Shown here one piece after another: positions 8,521 through 19,661 of a stretch of 64,000 bases of DNA; position 1 is the first letter of the stretch, and every line of letters starts with the position of its first letter. A program made the translations under genes and the position numbers. The DNA comes from Roseovarius pacificus (GTDB taxonomy: Bacteria; Pseudomonadota; Alphaproteobacteria; Rhodobacterales; Rhodobacteraceae): NCBI RefSeq assembly GCF_900142665.1, contig NZ_FRBR01000004.1, forward strand, positions 124,001-188,000. Direction: 5' to 3'. The notes below the pieces were generated by a model, which had not been told where the DNA came from, did no database searches, and saw only the letters and a list, made by a program, of their open reading frames with translations.

Positions 8521-8547
8521 AGCCGGGCCAGTGGCCCGGCTTTTTTT
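8521..8547 (+). terminator. Rho-independent terminator of the atpIBEF'F operon
   Basis: A perfect 9-bp stem (AGCCGGGCC at 8521-8529, GGCCCGGCT at 8533-8541) with a 3-base loop runs straight into seven T residues (8541-8547), 32 bases after the atpF stop. Confidence 0.93.
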
Positions 8548-8620
8548 GTGCCGGGGCGCAAAAGAAAGGGGGCCGTTGAACCGGCCCCTCATTTCCCACC
8601 TGCCACGTGACTTTGAAACT

Positions 8621-9352
8621 CTAGAGCGTCGGGATCACCAGCGTCTGGCCGATGGCCAAAGCCGCCTCACCGCCCAAAATATCGGAATTGGCTTGCACGA
8701 TCTGCGCGCTTTGCGCCGTGTCCCCGTAAAACCGATAGGCAATCGTCGCCAGCGTATCGCCCGCCTGAACGGCATAGGTCACGGGCTCTGCCGTGCCGGG
8801 GCCTTGTGCCGTGTTTCCCGATAAAACGCCGATCAGGGTGGCCGTGTTCAGCCTTCCGTCCTGCACCAGTTGCGGCGCGGCTGCCTTGCCCCTGGTCCGG
8901 CCACCGCTTTGGATCAGCGCGGCGATATAGGCCGGGGATTGCCCTTGCGCCATGGCCTCGGCGATCAACGCCTCCAGATCGCTGTCGGGGTGCATCACGA
9001 GATCCGACGCGGCTGTCGTCACGACAGGGGGCGGCGTTTTCGGCGATACGGCCTGCGGGCGACGTTCCGGGGTGTCCATATAGGCCAGCCCACCTCGATC
9101 GTGGGAAACGCTGTTGTCCGGCGCGGGGGCCATGTTTTCGGCGGCTGTAACCGGGGCGTCAGTCTTGGCACTCGGGACTGAGGCGCGCTCAAGGGCAACA
9201 GGGTGCGGCTGGCTGTCTTTCTGCAACAGGATCAGTGTGATCGTGACGGTCAGAAATCCGCCCGCTATCACCGCGATCCTGATCATGTGATGCTGCTGCG
9301 GCACGCTGGCGCCGCTTCCCCGCTCCAGGCTGTCATCTGTCCTATACCCCAT
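8621..9352 (-). CDS. Single-pass membrane protein with C-terminal LysM domain
   Basis: This 243-residue protein has a hydrophobic segment near residues 23-42 (MIRIAVIAGGFLTVTITLIL) and then a long, low-complexity Pro/Ala-rich linker. The C-terminal LysM domain starts at YAVQAGDTLATIAYRFYGD and ends IGQTLVIPTL. LysM binds glycan chains of peptidoglycan, so the protein is probably anchored in the inner membrane with the LysM in the periplasm. Unlike many LysM proteins it has no visible hydrolase domain. It is convergent with the atp operon. The start is uncertain because no good ribosome-binding site is seen, and ATG 9286 is an alternative. Confidence 0.82.
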   Translation of the reverse strand: MGYRTDDSLERGSGASVPQQHHMIRIAVIAGGFLTVTITLILLQKDSQPHPVALERASVPSAKTDAPVTAAENMAPAPDNSVSHDRGGLAYMDTPERRPQAVSPKTPPPVVTTAASDLVMHPDSDLEALIAEAMAQGQSPAYIAALIQSGGRTRGKAAAPQLVQDGRLNTATLIGVLSGNTAQGPGTAEPVTYAVQAGDTLATIAYRFYGDTAQSAQIVQANSDILGGEAALAIGQTLVIPTL

Positions 9353-9476
9353 GGCAACGCGGGATTGTTTGACGACAGTCTGCCTGCCCGCGCGAACACT
9401 GCTTTTCCCAGATATAGGCGAATCACTGCGAATCGGTCAATATCCGGTGATTCGTTTTACGATTTTCAGGGGAGGG

Positions 9477-10751
9477 CTAGCCGTTTTCGCGTAAAACGGA
9501 CCCGGCCAGATACAGCGAGCCACAAATCAGGATGCGCGCCTGCGGCGCGGCGCTCGCAATCCTGCGCACGGCGTCCAGCACGCTGTCAGCGGTGCTGGAC
9601 GACAACCCGGCCCCTTCGGCCTGCCGCGCGGTTTCCTCGGCGGGCAGGGTATTGGCCTCACCGGGGATAGACACGGCGGTCAGGCTGCGCGCATGGGCCG
9701 CCAGCGGGGTCAGGTAACCCGAAATGTCCTTGGTGTTCAGCATCCCGCACACCAGGTGCGTGGGCCGCTCCGGCAGGCTGCCCAGATGCCGGGCCAGCGC
9801 CTGCCCGGCGGCGGCATTGTGCCCGCCGTCCAGCCACAACTCGGCTTCGCCTGCGGCCTCCACCAGCGGCCCGGTTTTCAGGCGCTGCATGCGCGCGGGC
9901 CACTCGGCGCGGGTGACGGCAGCCTCGAACGCCGCTTCATTCACCCCAAGCGCGCGCAACGCGGCCAGCGCCGCACCGGCATTCTCGATCTGATGCGCGC
10001 CGGGCAGGGTGGGCAGCGGCAGGTCCAGCAGGCCGGTTTCGTCCTGAAACACCAGCCGCCCGCGTTCTTCAATGACATGCCAATGCTGCCCCTGCGCGAT
10101 CAGCGGTGCGCCCAGACGTTCGGCGCGCGCCTCGATCACCTCCATCGCCGCGTCCGGTTGCGGGCCGACGATGCACGGCACGCCGCGCTTGATGATCCCG
10201 GCCTTTTCGTCCGCGATCTTTGCCAGCGTATCGCCAAGGAATTGTTCGTGGTCGATGGAAATTGGCGTGATGATCGTCAGGGCTGGCGTGTCGATCACGT
10301 TGGTCGCGTCCAGCCGCCCGCCAAGCCCCACCTCAAGCAGCGTATACGCCGCCTCGACCCGTGACATGGCCAGCAGCGCCGCGCAGGTCGTGATCTCGAA
10401 ATAGGTGATGGTCTCACCGCCATTGGCGGCATAGCATTCATCCAGAACGGCACTCAGGTCCGCTTCGGAAATCAGGTCACCGGCCAGCCGGATACGTTCG
10501 TGAAACCGCGCCAGATGCGGCGAGGTATAGGCATGGCAGCGCAGCCCGGCCCCCTCCAGCCCCGCACGGATCATCGCCTGCGTCGATCCCTTGCCGTTCG
10601 TCCCGGCGATATGGATCACCGGCGGCAATCTGTCCTGCGGATTGCCCAAAGCCTCGAGCAGCCGCCAGACACGATCCAGCGTCAGGTCGATGATCTTGGG
10701 ATGAAGCGACATCATCCGTTCAAGGATGATGTCCGATGTCGCGCCGCTCAT
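9477..10751 (-). CDS. folC: Bifunctional folylpolyglutamate synthase / dihydrofolate synthase
   Basis: This 424-residue Mur-ligase-type enzyme adds glutamate to dihydropteroate and to folates, using ATP. Motifs include [14 protein letters not shown] (P-loop), [50 protein letters not shown] and LWLDGGHN at the start of the C-terminal domain. The start codon overlaps the accD stop by 4 bases (10748-10751), a conserved accD-folC pairing in proteobacteria that links lipid and one-carbon metabolism genes. Length is normal. Confidence 0.96.
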   Translation of the reverse strand: MSGATSDIILERMMSLHPKIIDLTLDRVWRLLEALGNPQDRLPPVIHIAGTNGKGSTQAMIRAGLEGAGLRCHAYTSPHLARFHERIRLAGDLISEADLSAVLDECYAANGGETITYFEITTCAALLAMSRVEAAYTLLEVGLGGRLDATNVIDTPALTIITPISIDHEQFLGDTLAKIADEKAGIIKRGVPCIVGPQPDAAMEVIEARAERLGAPLIAQGQHWHVIEERGRLVFQDETGLLDLPLPTLPGAHQIENAGAALAALRALGVNEAAFEAAVTRAEWPARMQRLKTGPLVEAAGEAELWLDGGHNAAAGQALARHLGSLPERPTHLVCGMLNTKDISGYLTPLAAHARSLTAVSIPGEANTLPAEETARQAEGAGLSSSTADSVLDAVRRIASAAPQARILICGSLYLAGSVLRENG

Positions 10752-11698
10752 TCCTTGCCGGTCTTCTCGCTGGCCTGCTCCCCGGCCTCGTCCGGTTGCG
10801 CCGTTTCGGCATCGGGATCGGGCGCAGGCAGGTCGCCGCGCACAGCAGGGGGCTCGCCCATCAGCATACGGGTGATGGTGATCAACTCATCGCGCATCCC
10901 GGTGCGCGGCGTCACACGGTCCAGCATCCCGTGATCCAGCAGGTATTCGGCCCGCTGGAACCCTTCGGGCAGCTTTTCGCGGATCGTCTGTTCGATCACC
11001 CGCGGCCCGGCAAAACAGATCAGCGCATTGGGCTCCGCGATATGCACATCGCCCAGCATCGCATAGGACGCGGTGACACCGCCGGTCGTCGGATGCGTCA
11101 GCACGACGATATAGGGCAGCCCGGCCTCTTTCAGCATCTGAACGGCGACGGTGGTGCGCGGCATTTGCATCAGGCTCAGGATGCCCTCCTGCATGCGCGC
11201 GCCCCCGGCGGCGGAAAACAGGATCAGAGGGCGCTTCAGCTTTACCGCCTGTTCGGCGGCGGCAATGATGGCATTGCCCACATACATGCCCATGGACCCG
11301 CCCATGAAGCTGAAATCCTGCGCGGCGGCCACGATGGGCGTGCGCCCCATCTCGCCGGTGGCGACCAGCATCGCCTCTTTCTCGCCGGTGGATTTCTGTG
11401 CGGCGCGCATCCTGTCGGGATATTTTTTCTGATCGCGGAAATGCAGCGGGTCCGCCGTGGGCGTAGGCACGTCGATCTCGGTGAAAATACCGCCATCGAA
11501 CAGCGCCTTGAACCGCGCGCGCGGGGTGATCGCCATGTGATGCCCGCAATTGGTGCAGACATTCAGGTTTTCGCTCAACTCGCGGTGAAACAGCATCGTG
11601 CCGCATTCGTCACACTTGGACCACAGGTTCTCGGGCATCTCGCGGCGCGAGAAAATCGAGTTTATGCGCGGGCGCACATAGTTGGTGATCCAGTTCAT
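10748..11698 (-). CDS. accD: Acetyl-CoA carboxylase carboxyltransferase beta subunit
   Basis: This 316-residue subunit transfers the carboxyl group from carboxybiotin to acetyl-CoA, making malonyl-CoA for fatty-acid synthesis. It has the N-terminal four-cysteine zinc finger (KCDECG, then VCTNCGHH) followed by the crotonase-fold domain. The latter carries [14 protein letters not shown] and [14 protein letters not shown], which form the oxyanion and CoA-binding regions. The C-terminal tail (about 285-316) is acidic and low in complexity. It is the first gene of accD-folC. The alpha subunit is not in this window. Confidence 0.97.
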   Translation of the reverse strand: MNWITNYVRPRINSIFSRREMPENLWSKCDECGTMLFHRELSENLNVCTNCGHHMAITPRARFKALFDGGIFTEIDVPTPTADPLHFRDQKKYPDRMRAAQKSTGEKEAMLVATGEMGRTPIVAAAQDFSFMGGSMGMYVGNAIIAAAEQAVKLKRPLILFSAAGGARMQEGILSLMQMPRTTVAVQMLKEAGLPYIVVLTHPTTGGVTASYAMLGDVHIAEPNALICFAGPRVIEQTIREKLPEGFQRAEYLLDHGMLDRVTPRTGMRDELITITRMLMGEPPAVRGDLPAPDPDAETAQPDEAGEQASEKTGKE

Positions 11699-11758
11699 GG
11701 CGCGTGACCCTTCGTTGCGGTTTCGGTTTCAAATAAGGGCCTGCGGCAGGAATTGCAA

Positions 11759-12646
11759 TCAGCGCCGCAAGGCCACGCGCGCTGCCAGCCAACTGCATCC
11801 CAGCAGCATCAGGTCGGTGGGAAACCACGCCCAGACCCCGCCCAGTTCATCCAGCGAAAACGGATAGACATAAAGCGCCAGGCCGTCGAAATTTCCCTTC
11901 GGCGCGGCGAACAGAATGGCATTCATGTTGTTGACGAAATGCAAGGCGATCGCCGGCCCAAGCGTGCCGCTGCGCGCGGTCAGATCCGCTGCTGCCAGTC
12001 CGAAACAGCCCGCCCATGCGATCACGAACCACGTGTTTTCCCCATGTAGCGCCGGGTCCAGATGCAACAGCGCGAACAGGATCGACGGCAGGCCCATCCA
12101 GACCACCGGATGCGTGAACCGTGCGGCCAGTTGGCTTTGCAGATAGCCGCGAAAGGCCATCTCCTCGGCTGTGGTCTGAACCAGCAGGGCCAGCAACCCG
12201 ACAGGCAGAAACAACAGCCACAGCCCGAAAGGCATGTTTGGCTCAGGGGCCAGAGCATCGTCGCCGGGCAGGATGTTGATCGCGATCAACAGCGCGAACA
12301 GCGCCAGCGAAACCTGCCGGAACTGACGCAGCGCGGGCGTCAACGGGCCGATCAGCCCCCCGATACGCCGCTGATGGACAACCGCCATCGAAACCGCCAG
12401 CGCCACGATCAGCAATCCGAAAACGAACAGGTTGATCAGAACCGCCGCCGGGCTGCTGCCGGTTTGCAGGTTCTGCGCCAGAGCCTCCCAGGCCTGCGGC
12501 GACAGGAAGGAACGGTGAAAGGCCGAGATACCGGAACTCAGGACCAGAAACAGAATCACGGTCAGGACAATCCCCGCCAACAGGCGCAGCGGATGTGCGC
12601 TCGGTCGGGCCGGGGCGACAAGGGTCTCGTGGGGATCGTATCGCAT
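11759..12646 (-). CDS. CPBP-family intramembrane metalloprotease
   Basis: This 295-residue protein has about seven to eight hydrophobic helices. The CPBP/Abi signature is present: EEMAFR (E161, E162, R166), FALLHLD with H195, and a final ALHFVNN. Together these form the glutamate/histidine active site of CAAX-prenyl-protease-like membrane enzymes. Substrates of bacterial members are mostly unknown; some relate to bacteriocin immunity. It is transcribed leftward toward accD, with 60 bases between, and diverges from ilvD. Confidence 0.85.
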   Translation of the reverse strand: MRYDPHETLVAPARPSAHPLRLLAGIVLTVILFLVLSSGISAFHRSFLSPQAWEALAQNLQTGSSPAAVLINLFVFGLLIVALAVSMAVVHQRRIGGLIGPLTPALRQFRQVSLALFALLIAINILPGDDALAPEPNMPFGLWLLFLPVGLLALLVQTTAEEMAFRGYLQSQLAARFTHPVVWMGLPSILFALLHLDPALHGENTWFVIAWAGCFGLAAADLTARSGTLGPAIALHFVNNMNAILFAAPKGNFDGLALYVYPFSLDELGGVWAWFPTDLMLLGCSWLAARVALRR

Positions 12647-12789
12647 GGGCGCAGGCTAGAGGATCGCGGGGCAGGGCGGAATACCCATTGTCCGCGCAAG
12701 GGGTGCGCGGCAATCGGGCTCCTATCAGGCCCTTGTTCCTTGCCGCGCGGTCACTTAAACCCGGATGCAACACACACGGGGAGGCCCTC

Positions 12790-14547
12790 ATGACCAAATT
12801 CGACAAATCCAAACTGCCCAGCCGCTACGTGACCGAAGGTCCGGCGCGCGCGCCGCATCGTTCGTACTATTATGCCATGGGCATGACCGAGGACGAGATT
12901 CACCAGCCTCTGGTCGGTGTCGCAACCTGCTGGAACGAGGCCGCGCCGTGCAATATCGCGCTGAACCGTCAGGCGCAGGCCGTCAAGGGCGGCGTGAAAG
13001 AGGCCCACGGCACCCCCCGTGAATTCACCACCATCACCGTGACCGACGGTATCGCCATGGGCCACGAGGGCATGCGCAGTTCGCTGGCCAGCCGCGAGGC
13101 GATTGCCGATACCGTGGAACTCACCATGCGCGGCCATTGCTATGATGCCATCGTGGGCCTTGCGGGCTGCGATAAATCGCTGCCGGGTATGATGATGGCC
13201 ATGGTGCGCCTCAACGTGCCGTCGGTGTTCATCTACGGCGGCTCGATTCTGCCGGGCAAAGCCCCCCAGATCGACGAAGTTCCCGAAGATTTCCGCACCC
13301 GCGATCTGACCGTGCAGGACATGTTCGAGGCCGTCGGCCGCCACCAGAACGGCACCATGTCCGACAAGGCGCTCGACGTGCTGGAACGTGTGGCCTGCCC
13401 CTCGGCAGGGGCCTGCGGCGGCCAGTTCACCGCCAACACCATGGCCTGCGTGTCCGAAGCGATCGGCCTTGCCCTGATGAACAGCTCGGGCATGCCCGCG
13501 CCTTATGAATCCCGCGACCAGTACGCCGAGGCGTCGGGCCGCGCGGTGATGCAGCTTCTCGAAAAGAACATCCGCGCCCGCGATGTGGTGACGCGCCAAA
13601 GCCTTGAAAACGCCGCGCGCGTCGTGGCCTGCACCGGCGGCTCCACCAATGCCGGTCTGCACCTGCCCGCCATCGCGCATGAGGCGGGAATCGAATTCTA
13701 TCTCGAAGACGTGTGCGAAATCTTCCGCGACACGCCTTATTTCGTCGATCTGAAACCGGGCGGTCAGTACGTGGCCAAGGATCTCTACGACGCGGGCGGC
13801 ATTCCCGTGGTGATGAAGGAGTTGCGCAAGGCGGGTCTCATCTATGAGGATTGCATGACCGCCACGGGCCGCTCCATCGGCGAGGAACTCGACCGGATCG
13901 AGCGTGAAGCGGACGGCAAGGTGATCTATCCCATCGACAAGCCGATCACCAAAACCGGCGGCGTTGTCGGCCTCAAGGGCAACCTCGCTCCGGCCGGCGC
14001 CATCGTGAAAGTGGCCGGTATTCCCGAGGAAAATCAGCGCTTCACCGGCCCGGCCCGCGTGTTCGAATGCGAAGAAGACGCCTTCGAGGCCGTCAAGGCC
14101 CGCAAATACGAGGAAGGCGAGGTGATCGTCATCCGCAACGAAGGCCCCGCAGGCGGCCCCGGCATGCGTGAAATGCTGGCCACTACCGCCGCGCTGTCCG
14201 GTCAGGGCATGGGCAAGAAGGTGGCCCTGATCACCGATGGCCGTTTCTCGGGCGCGACCCGTGGCTTCTGCGTGGGTCATGTCGGCCCCGAGGCGGCGCA
14301 TGGCGGGCCCATCGCGCTGATCGAAACCGGCGACATGATCACCATCGACGCCGTCAATGGCGAACTCAGCGTCGATCTTTCCGACGAAGACCTCGCCAGG
14401 CGCAAGGACGGCTGGAAAGGCCCGCGCGAAACCATCTATGCCAGCGGCGCGCTCTGGAAATACGCGCAACTGGTGGGCGAAACCTACAAGGGCGCGGTCA
14501 CCCACCCCGGTGGCAAGGCCGAGCGCCATGTCTACATGGACCTTTGA
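12790..14547 (+). CDS. ilvD: Dihydroxy-acid dehydratase
   Basis: This 585-residue Fe-S enzyme dehydrates 2,3-dihydroxy acids to 2-oxo acids in valine, isoleucine and leucine synthesis. Cluster cysteines lie in [19 protein letters not shown] and [30 protein letters not shown] near the C-terminus is the other signature. The ATG at 12790 follows a GGGGAGG ribosome-binding site. The open frame upstream has no family similarity. A short hairpin (CCGCGCA 12692-12698, TGCGCGG 12704-12710) lies in the 143-base leader, but I see no leader peptide rich in branched-chain codons. A lipoprotein gene begins inside its 3' end. Confidence 0.97.
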   Translation: MTKFDKSKLPSRYVTEGPARAPHRSYYYAMGMTEDEIHQPLVGVATCWNEAAPCNIALNRQAQAVKGGVKEAHGTPREFTTITVTDGIAMGHEGMRSSLASREAIADTVELTMRGHCYDAIVGLAGCDKSLPGMMMAMVRLNVPSVFIYGGSILPGKAPQIDEVPEDFRTRDLTVQDMFEAVGRHQNGTMSDKALDVLERVACPSAGACGGQFTANTMACVSEAIGLALMNSSGMPAPYESRDQYAEASGRAVMQLLEKNIRARDVVTRQSLENAARVVACTGGSTNAGLHLPAIAHEAGIEFYLEDVCEIFRDTPYFVDLKPGGQYVAKDLYDAGGIPVVMKELRKAGLIYEDCMTATGRSIGEELDRIEREADGKVIYPIDKPITKTGGVVGLKGNLAPAGAIVKVAGIPEENQRFTGPARVFECEEDAFEAVKARKYEEGEVIVIRNEGPAGGPGMREMLATTAALSGQGMGKKVALITDGRFSGATRGFCVGHVGPEAAHGGPIALIETGDMITIDAVNGELSVDLSDEDLARRKDGWKGPRETIYASGALWKYAQLVGETYKGAVTHPGGKAERHVYMDL

Positions 14548-15223
14548 CGCCGTGACGCCCCGACGCGCCCTGCGCCGGGGTCTTTCCCTCTGGTGTGTTC
14601 TGGCCTTGTCCGGCTGTGTCGGCGTCGAAAGCGGCGCCAGCGACGACGCGTTGCAGCAGGTCTCGCTTTTCAAAGGCGAGGTCGTGGTCGCGGGTCCGCG
14701 TGGCTATTGCGTGGATGGCGCACAGCTCAGGCGCGGCTCGTTCGGGGCGTTCGTTCCCATCGCCAGTTGCGAAAGCCTCAGCGGTCAGGCCGGGATCGGG
14801 GTCGAGCCGGTTCTCATGACCGTCTCGGTCCTGCCGCGTCAGGACAGCCGCGCCATGCCGGACGCCGCAGAAATCGCCGCATCCATGGCTGAGGACAAGC
14901 CGTTGGAGATGATCGACGGCGACGGCGTGTCCATCGTGCATTTCGCGACCGGCGGAGAACGGGCCCTGCCCGGCGGCGATCCGCGGTATTGGCGTGCGGG
15001 CATGATCGTCAACGGGCATCTTCTGGGCCTCGCTGTCTATGCGCCCAAGGACAGCCCGCTGGCCGGCGGGCAGGGCAAGCGCCTGATTTCGGATCTGGCC
15101 GAGGGCCTGCGCAACCGAAGCCCGCAAATGCGGGCAGTGACGTCCTCACGTGGCGAGACTGCCGCGGGACGGCGCGGCATGGCCGGATGGCTTCCGGGTG
15201 GATTGTTTCCAAATCCGGGTTAA
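14528..15223 (+). CDS. Putative lipoprotein of unknown function
   Basis: About 231 residues, starting inside the last 20 bases of ilvD in another frame. A basic n-region (TPRRALRRG), a hydrophobic stretch ([10 protein letters not shown]) and a lipobox ending LSGC indicate a lipoprotein. A GTG start at 14552 would give a more normal signal peptide, so the true start is unsure. The mature part ([37 protein letters not shown]) is not a family I can name. The position after ilvD on the same strand suggests co-transcription with it and the next two genes. Confidence 0.7.
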   Translation: MSTWTFDAVTPRRALRRGLSLWCVLALSGCVGVESGASDDALQQVSLFKGEVVVAGPRGYCVDGAQLRRGSFGAFVPIASCESLSGQAGIGVEPVLMTVSVLPRQDSRAMPDAAEIAASMAEDKPLEMIDGDGVSIVHFATGGERALPGGDPRYWRAGMIVNGHLLGLAVYAPKDSPLAGGQGKRLISDLAEGLRNRSPQMRAVTSSRGETAAGRRGMAGWLPGGLFPNPG

Positions 15224-15282
15224 TGCTATGGAAGGGGTCAATCAGGCAGACTGGCCCACACCCCAGGCAGGATGGAGCGGAC

Positions 15283-16056
15283 ATGATCGAATTGCGCAGT
15301 TCACTGCTGGACTGGATCGTGCATCGGCGCGGGCTGCGCCGGTGGCGGCGGGCCGCTCGTGGGGCATCCACCATGCCGCTCTCGACATTGCGCACCGAAC
15401 GCGCCCGCGCGCGCCAGTTGCGCCATTCGCTGAACGATCTGATCTCGGTGGCCGACAATCGCCTTGCGCTGCCGATGATCGGCTCCAACGCCTTTCCCAA
15501 ACCGCACGGCACCGACTGGTCATGGCGCCCGGCGCTCTGGCGCGAACCGCTGGCCCGGCCCGGCAGGTCGTCGGTGCAAAGCAAATCCATGCTGGGCGAC
15601 GAGATCACGCTGTTCCACGATTGCCAGCATTCCGAACTGACCCTGCGCCAGCTTCGCAACAATCGCGAGGCCGACCTCGCGCCATACGGCCTGCGCATGG
15701 ACGTGTTCAGTTTCGACGGCTCGTTCCTGTCGCTGGTGCTCAACCTGCCCGATGAGGCGGTGCAGGGGCTGCAACGGCGTCACCTGATCCGCATGAACAC
15801 GATCATCGAAATGGAAAAGCCGCTGGAAATCTTCGTGCGCCTGAACATCAGGCACGGCCCGAACACCGAACAGATCGTGCGCGAACTGCCCCTGCACGAA
15901 GACGATATCATGGTCGAATTCGATCTCGCCTATTCCAACCTCAACGAAAAACGGATCGAACGGGCGTGGATCGACCTGATCTTCGAAAACCCGGAAATGA
16001 GCCAGCTGATCCTGCGCGACGTGACTTTCTGCCGCCACCCGCGCGCCGACCTCTGA
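15283..16056 (+). CDS. Conserved protein of unknown function (DUF6478-like)
   Basis: This 257-residue soluble protein has no signal peptide. It has a basic N-terminus (RRGLRRWRRAAR) and a beta-rich middle (DVFSFDGSFLSLVLNLP, PLEIFVRLNIRHGPN, IMVEFDLAYSNLNEKRIE). I associate this pattern with a Rhodobacterales-restricted family, DUF6478, but I recall that name from memory only. It starts at ATG 15283 after GGAGCGG. It is followed 14 bases later by another small unknown gene, and the two probably act together. Confidence 0.72.
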   Translation: MIELRSSLLDWIVHRRGLRRWRRAARGASTMPLSTLRTERARARQLRHSLNDLISVADNRLALPMIGSNAFPKPHGTDWSWRPALWREPLARPGRSSVQSKSMLGDEITLFHDCQHSELTLRQLRNNREADLAPYGLRMDVFSFDGSFLSLVLNLPDEAVQGLQRRHLIRMNTIIEMEKPLEIFVRLNIRHGPNTEQIVRELPLHEDDIMVEFDLAYSNLNEKRIERAWIDLIFENPEMSQLILRDVTFCRHPRADL

Positions 16057-16070
16057 CGGAGCATGACAGT

Positions 16071-16448
16071 ATGAGTGACCTGACACTAACCAAGACCCGC
16101 CTGTTCGAAGGGGTGTGGGAAGGCGTGCTGACCCGCGAAGGCGACGGGAATTACCAGCCCGAGATCGAGGTGACCCACCTGCAACAAACCATCCCCGGCG
16201 TCGAGGTGACGGAAAAACCCGGTCAGGACGGATGGGTGATCCGCGTGCCCATTCCGGCAGACCTGATCGCCGACGGGGTGCAGACATTCCTGATTCGCGA
16301 CAGGAAAACCGGCGACGCGCTCAACAGCTTCGCCTTGCTGTCGGGCGACGCGCTCAGCTACGATATCCGGGCCGAAATGACCCTCCTGCGCGAAGAGCTC
16401 GACATGCTCAAACGCGCCTTCCGCCGTCATTGTCTGGAGACGATGTAG
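16071..16448 (+). CDS. Small conserved protein of unknown function
   Basis: This 125-residue protein is acidic, soluble and without signal peptide or membrane helix. It reads as a short beta-sandwich-like region (EGVWEGVLT, EIEVTHLQQT, GWVIRVPIPADLIADGVQTF). It ends in a helix (MTLLREELDMLKRAFRRHC). It follows the preceding unknown gene by 14 bases. No enzyme motif is visible. A 6-bp hairpin (16469-16474 with 16487-16492) lies between this gene and the convergent rmuC and may end both transcripts, though it lacks a T-run. Confidence 0.7.
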   Translation: MSDLTLTKTRLFEGVWEGVLTREGDGNYQPEIEVTHLQQTIPGVEVTEKPGQDGWVIRVPIPADLIADGVQTFLIRDRKTGDALNSFALLSGDALSYDIRAEMTLLREELDMLKRAFRRHCLETM

Positions 16449-16497
16449 GAATACGCTCGAAAGGAAGGCGGGGCAGACATCTGGCAGCCCCGTCCAC

Positions 16498-17667
16498 TCA
16501 CCCCCCCTTGGGCAGCTTCACGATGGCCGGATCGCTGTCGGGCGCCAGTTCCTCGAAATCGAAATTGTCCAGCCGCCGGGCGCGTTTGCCTGCCTTGTCG
16601 GCGGAAATCTTGATGTCGCTGATATCCTTGGCCGCCTGGTTGAAATGCCGGTCAAGGTTCTCCACCCGCGTGCCCAGGCGATCCACATCGGCAAACAGCA
16701 GGCCCAGTTCGCGCCGGATCGCCCCCGCCTGTTCGCGCATCCGCGCATCTTTCAGGATCGCGCGCATCGTGTTCAGCGTGGCCATGCAGGTGGTGGGCGA
16801 CACGATCCAGACCCGTTTCTCGAACCCTTCGCGCACCAGTTCGGGGAAATTGGCGTGTAATTCGGCATAGACGGCCTCGGAGGGCAGGAACATCAGCGCG
16901 CCATCGGCGGTTTCCCCGTCCAGAATGTATTTCTCGCCGATATCCCTGATATGCTTGCGTACAGATGTCCGCAGGAACTTGGCCGCCTCGTTCAGTTCCC
17001 AGTCGGTTGCGGCATTGCGCAGCGCTTCATAGGCTTCCAGCGGGAACTTGCTGTCGATGCAGATCGGCCCCGGCGGGTTGGGCAGGTGGATCAGGCAATC
17101 GGCACGCCGCCCGTTCGACAGGGTCGCCTGCAAACTGTAGCTGTCCGAGGGCAGCGCCTTGGACACGATATCGGTCAGCTGGATTTCCCCGAACGCCCCG
17201 CGTGTCTGTTTGTTGCTGAGGATATCCTGCAACGACAGCACGTCGCCCGACAGCTTGGTGATGTTTTCCTGCGCCTTGTCGATGGCGGTCAGCCGTTGCT
17301 GCAATTCGCCCAGGGATTGCGCCGTGCGCCGGGCCGAGCCTTGCAGGTTTTCGGTCATCTGCCCCGACACCTGCGCCAGCCGCTTTTCCATCAGTTGCAG
17401 CATGTTGGCCTGCGCCGCCGCCTGTGCCTCGGAAACGTGGTTCAGCCCGCCCGCCAACTGGTGCTGTCCGTCGCTCAGGGTCTGCACGCTCTGGCCCAAC
17501 TGTGTGACCTGCTGCGCCAGCGGTTCGGTCATCCGGGCCGAGCGTCCGGCGGCACGAACGGCCATGATCAGCAACACCAGCACCAGCAGCAAAAGCGCCG
17601 CCCCCACGAGCGCGGCAATCACGACGGGATCATCGAAGGCATAGCTATTCTCGCCGATCTGGATCAT
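16498..17667 (-). CDS. rmuC: DNA recombination protein RmuC
   Basis: This 389-residue protein starts with a transmembrane helix (about 14-36: [20 protein letters not shown]). A coiled coil of roughly 100 residues follows, then the RmuC nuclease-like domain with [29 protein letters not shown] and [12 protein letters not shown]. RmuC limits inversions between short inverted repeats in E. coli and has a predicted restriction-endonuclease fold. The start overlaps the mutL stop by 4 bases, placing two genome-stability genes in one operon. Confidence 0.93.
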   Translation of the reverse strand: MIQIGENSYAFDDPVVIAALVGAALLLLVLVLLIMAVRAAGRSARMTEPLAQQVTQLGQSVQTLSDGQHQLAGGLNHVSEAQAAAQANMLQLMEKRLAQVSGQMTENLQGSARRTAQSLGELQQRLTAIDKAQENITKLSGDVLSLQDILSNKQTRGAFGEIQLTDIVSKALPSDSYSLQATLSNGRRADCLIHLPNPPGPICIDSKFPLEAYEALRNAATDWELNEAAKFLRTSVRKHIRDIGEKYILDGETADGALMFLPSEAVYAELHANFPELVREGFEKRVWIVSPTTCMATLNTMRAILKDARMREQAGAIRRELGLLFADVDRLGTRVENLDRHFNQAAKDISDIKISADKAGKRARRLDNFDFEELAPDSDPAIVKLPKGG

Positions 17668-19514
17668 GTGCGTCCGAACAGCCGCTCGATATCGGCCAGC
17701 TTGAGTTCAACATAGGTGGGCCGCCCGTGGTTGCACTGGCCCGAAAGCGGGGTCGCCTCCATCTCGCGCAAAAGCGCGTTCATCTCGTCGGCCTGCAAAC
17801 GCCGCCCGGTGCGCACCGAGCCATGACAGGCCACACGGCTCAGGATCGCCTCGATCCGCGCCTTTACGGTGGTGCTGTCGCCCTGATCGGCCAGTTCGTC
17901 GAGGATGTCCAGCACCATCGCCCGCGCGTCGCATTGCCCGAGGATCGCCGGGGTTTCGCGCACCGCCACGGCCCCGCCGCCGAAGGGTTCGATCACCAGC
18001 CCGAGGCGCGCCAGATCGTCGGCCAGCTCCAGCAGGCGCGCGGCGTCGCCCTCGGACAGGTCCACGATGTCCGGGATCAACAGCGCCTGCGAGGCGACGC
18101 CGTTTTCGGCCATCTGCCGTTTCAGCTTTTCATAAACCAGCCGTTCATGCGCCGCATGGGCATCGACGATGACCATGCCATCGCGGGTTTGCGCCACGAT
18201 GTAGTTTTCATGCAGATGCGCCCGCGCCGCGCCCAATGGCAGGTCTTGCGGGGCGGTTTCCTCCGGCTGCGGCTGCGGTTCGGCAACCGGCTCCACACGG
18301 GCGCTGTAATCGCCCGCCATCTCGGCAAAGCCCGGCGCCTGCGCCCGATAGGCCGCCGCCCGCGCCTGCGCCGAAGGGCGGTCCATCTGATAGACTCGCG
18401 CCGGTCCCGCCGGTTCGGGCCGCATCGCGCCCAGTGTCGCCCCCGCCACGGTGGTCGAGGCCCGGTGCCCCGCCTCGGCCAGCGCATGGCGCAGCCCCGA
18501 CACGATCAGCCCGCGCGCCACGCCGGGATCGCGGAAACGCACCTCGGATTTGGCCGGATGCACGTTCACATCGACCAGCGTCGGGTCGCAGTCGATGAAC
18601 AGCGCCGCCGCCGGGTGCCTGTCGCGGCTGAGAACGTCCATATAGGCCGCGCGCAGGGCGCCGATCATCATCTTGTCACGCACCGGGCGGCCATTGACGA
18701 ACAAGTATTGCGCCACGCCGGAGCCGCGCGAATAGGTGGGCAGGGCGGCATAGCCCGTCATGTGCAGCCCGTCGCGCTCGGCGTCGATCTTCAGCGCGTT
18801 ATCGGCGAATTCCGCACCCAGGATGCGCGCCAGCCGCCCGTGCAGCGCGTCGAACAGATCGCCGGTTTCGGCATCCGCGCGGAAGGTCACGCGCCCCTCG
18901 CCCCCGCCCGATACGTCGCGCAGGGTGAAGGCGACGAAAGGCTCGGCCATGGCCAGCCGCTTGACGATATCGGTGATCGCCTGCGCCTCGGCCCGGTCGG
19001 TGCGCATGAATTTCAGCCGCGCGGGCGTGGCATAGAACAGATCGCGCAGGGTAACGGTGGTTCCGCCGTTCAGCGCCGCGGGTTTCACCTTGCCCATCTG
19101 CCCGCCGCTGACGCCGATCTCTGCGGCCTCTTCGCCTTCGGCGCGCGAAATGATCGTCAGCCGCCCCACCGCGCCAAGGCTGGGCAGGGCCTCGCCCCGG
19201 AAGCCGAAGGTGTGGATGTTGAGCAGGTCCGAGCCGTCGATCTTCGAGGTCGCATGACGCGACAGCGCCAGCGGCAGATCGCCAGGCGCAATCCCGCAGC
19301 CGTCGTCGCTGACCCGGATCAGGGTCTTGCCCCCGTCGGCATAGGCCACCTCGATGCGCCGCGCCCCCGCATCCAGCGCGTTTTCCACCAGTTCCTTGAC
19401 CGCCGAGGCCGGACGCTCCACAACTTCGCCCGCCGCGATACGATTGATCGCGGCATCGTCAAGCTGTCGGATAACGGGCCTGGTCTGGCTTATATTGGGG
19501 CTTGGTGTGTTCAT
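17664..19514 (-). CDS. mutL: DNA mismatch repair protein MutL
   Basis: This 616-residue protein couples MutS mismatch recognition to strand incision. The N-terminal GHKL ATPase has [27 protein letters not shown] and [10 protein letters not shown]. The Pro/Gln-rich linker spans about 340-420. The C-terminal dimerisation domain contains [15 protein letters not shown] and ends with [17 protein letters not shown]. The CPHGRP-like segment here reads CNHGRPTY. An endonuclease-type DQHAxHERxNYE motif appears as [12 protein letters not shown]. Alphaproteobacteria lack MutH, so this MutL may be the nicking type (inference). It is first of the mutL-rmuC operon. Confidence 0.96.
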   Translation of the reverse strand: MNTPSPNISQTRPVIRQLDDAAINRIAAGEVVERPASAVKELVENALDAGARRIEVAYADGGKTLIRVSDDGCGIAPGDLPLALSRHATSKIDGSDLLNIHTFGFRGEALPSLGAVGRLTIISRAEGEEAAEIGVSGGQMGKVKPAALNGGTTVTLRDLFYATPARLKFMRTDRAEAQAITDIVKRLAMAEPFVAFTLRDVSGGGEGRVTFRADAETGDLFDALHGRLARILGAEFADNALKIDAERDGLHMTGYAALPTYSRGSGVAQYLFVNGRPVRDKMMIGALRAAYMDVLSRDRHPAAALFIDCDPTLVDVNVHPAKSEVRFRDPGVARGLIVSGLRHALAEAGHRASTTVAGATLGAMRPEPAGPARVYQMDRPSAQARAAAYRAQAPGFAEMAGDYSARVEPVAEPQPQPEETAPQDLPLGAARAHLHENYIVAQTRDGMVIVDAHAAHERLVYEKLKRQMAENGVASQALLIPDIVDLSEGDAARLLELADDLARLGLVIEPFGGGAVAVRETPAILGQCDARAMVLDILDELADQGDSTTVKARIEAILSRVACHGSVRTGRRLQADEMNALLREMEATPLSGQCNHGRPTYVELKLADIERLFGRT

Positions 19515-19661
19515 TCCCCAATACCTAGCATGAGTCGCGCCGATTCTGCCAGATCGCGATTGCGCATGGTATACGCATTAATGAAAGAAATCCGCCCGTA
19601 TGGGTTGGCATGAATTTACATTCCATTATCTGAATTCAAATGGATTTTGAAAGGGGATACA

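Noticed and set aside
12751..14673. 640-codon open frame on the minus strand across ilvD
   Set aside because: It is exactly antisense to ilvD, rich in His/Gly/Ala, has no ribosome-binding site or family motif, and arises from the high-GC codon bias.
17727..19613. 628-codon open frame antisense to mutL
   Set aside because: No recognisable motif; MutL motifs on the other strand are complete.
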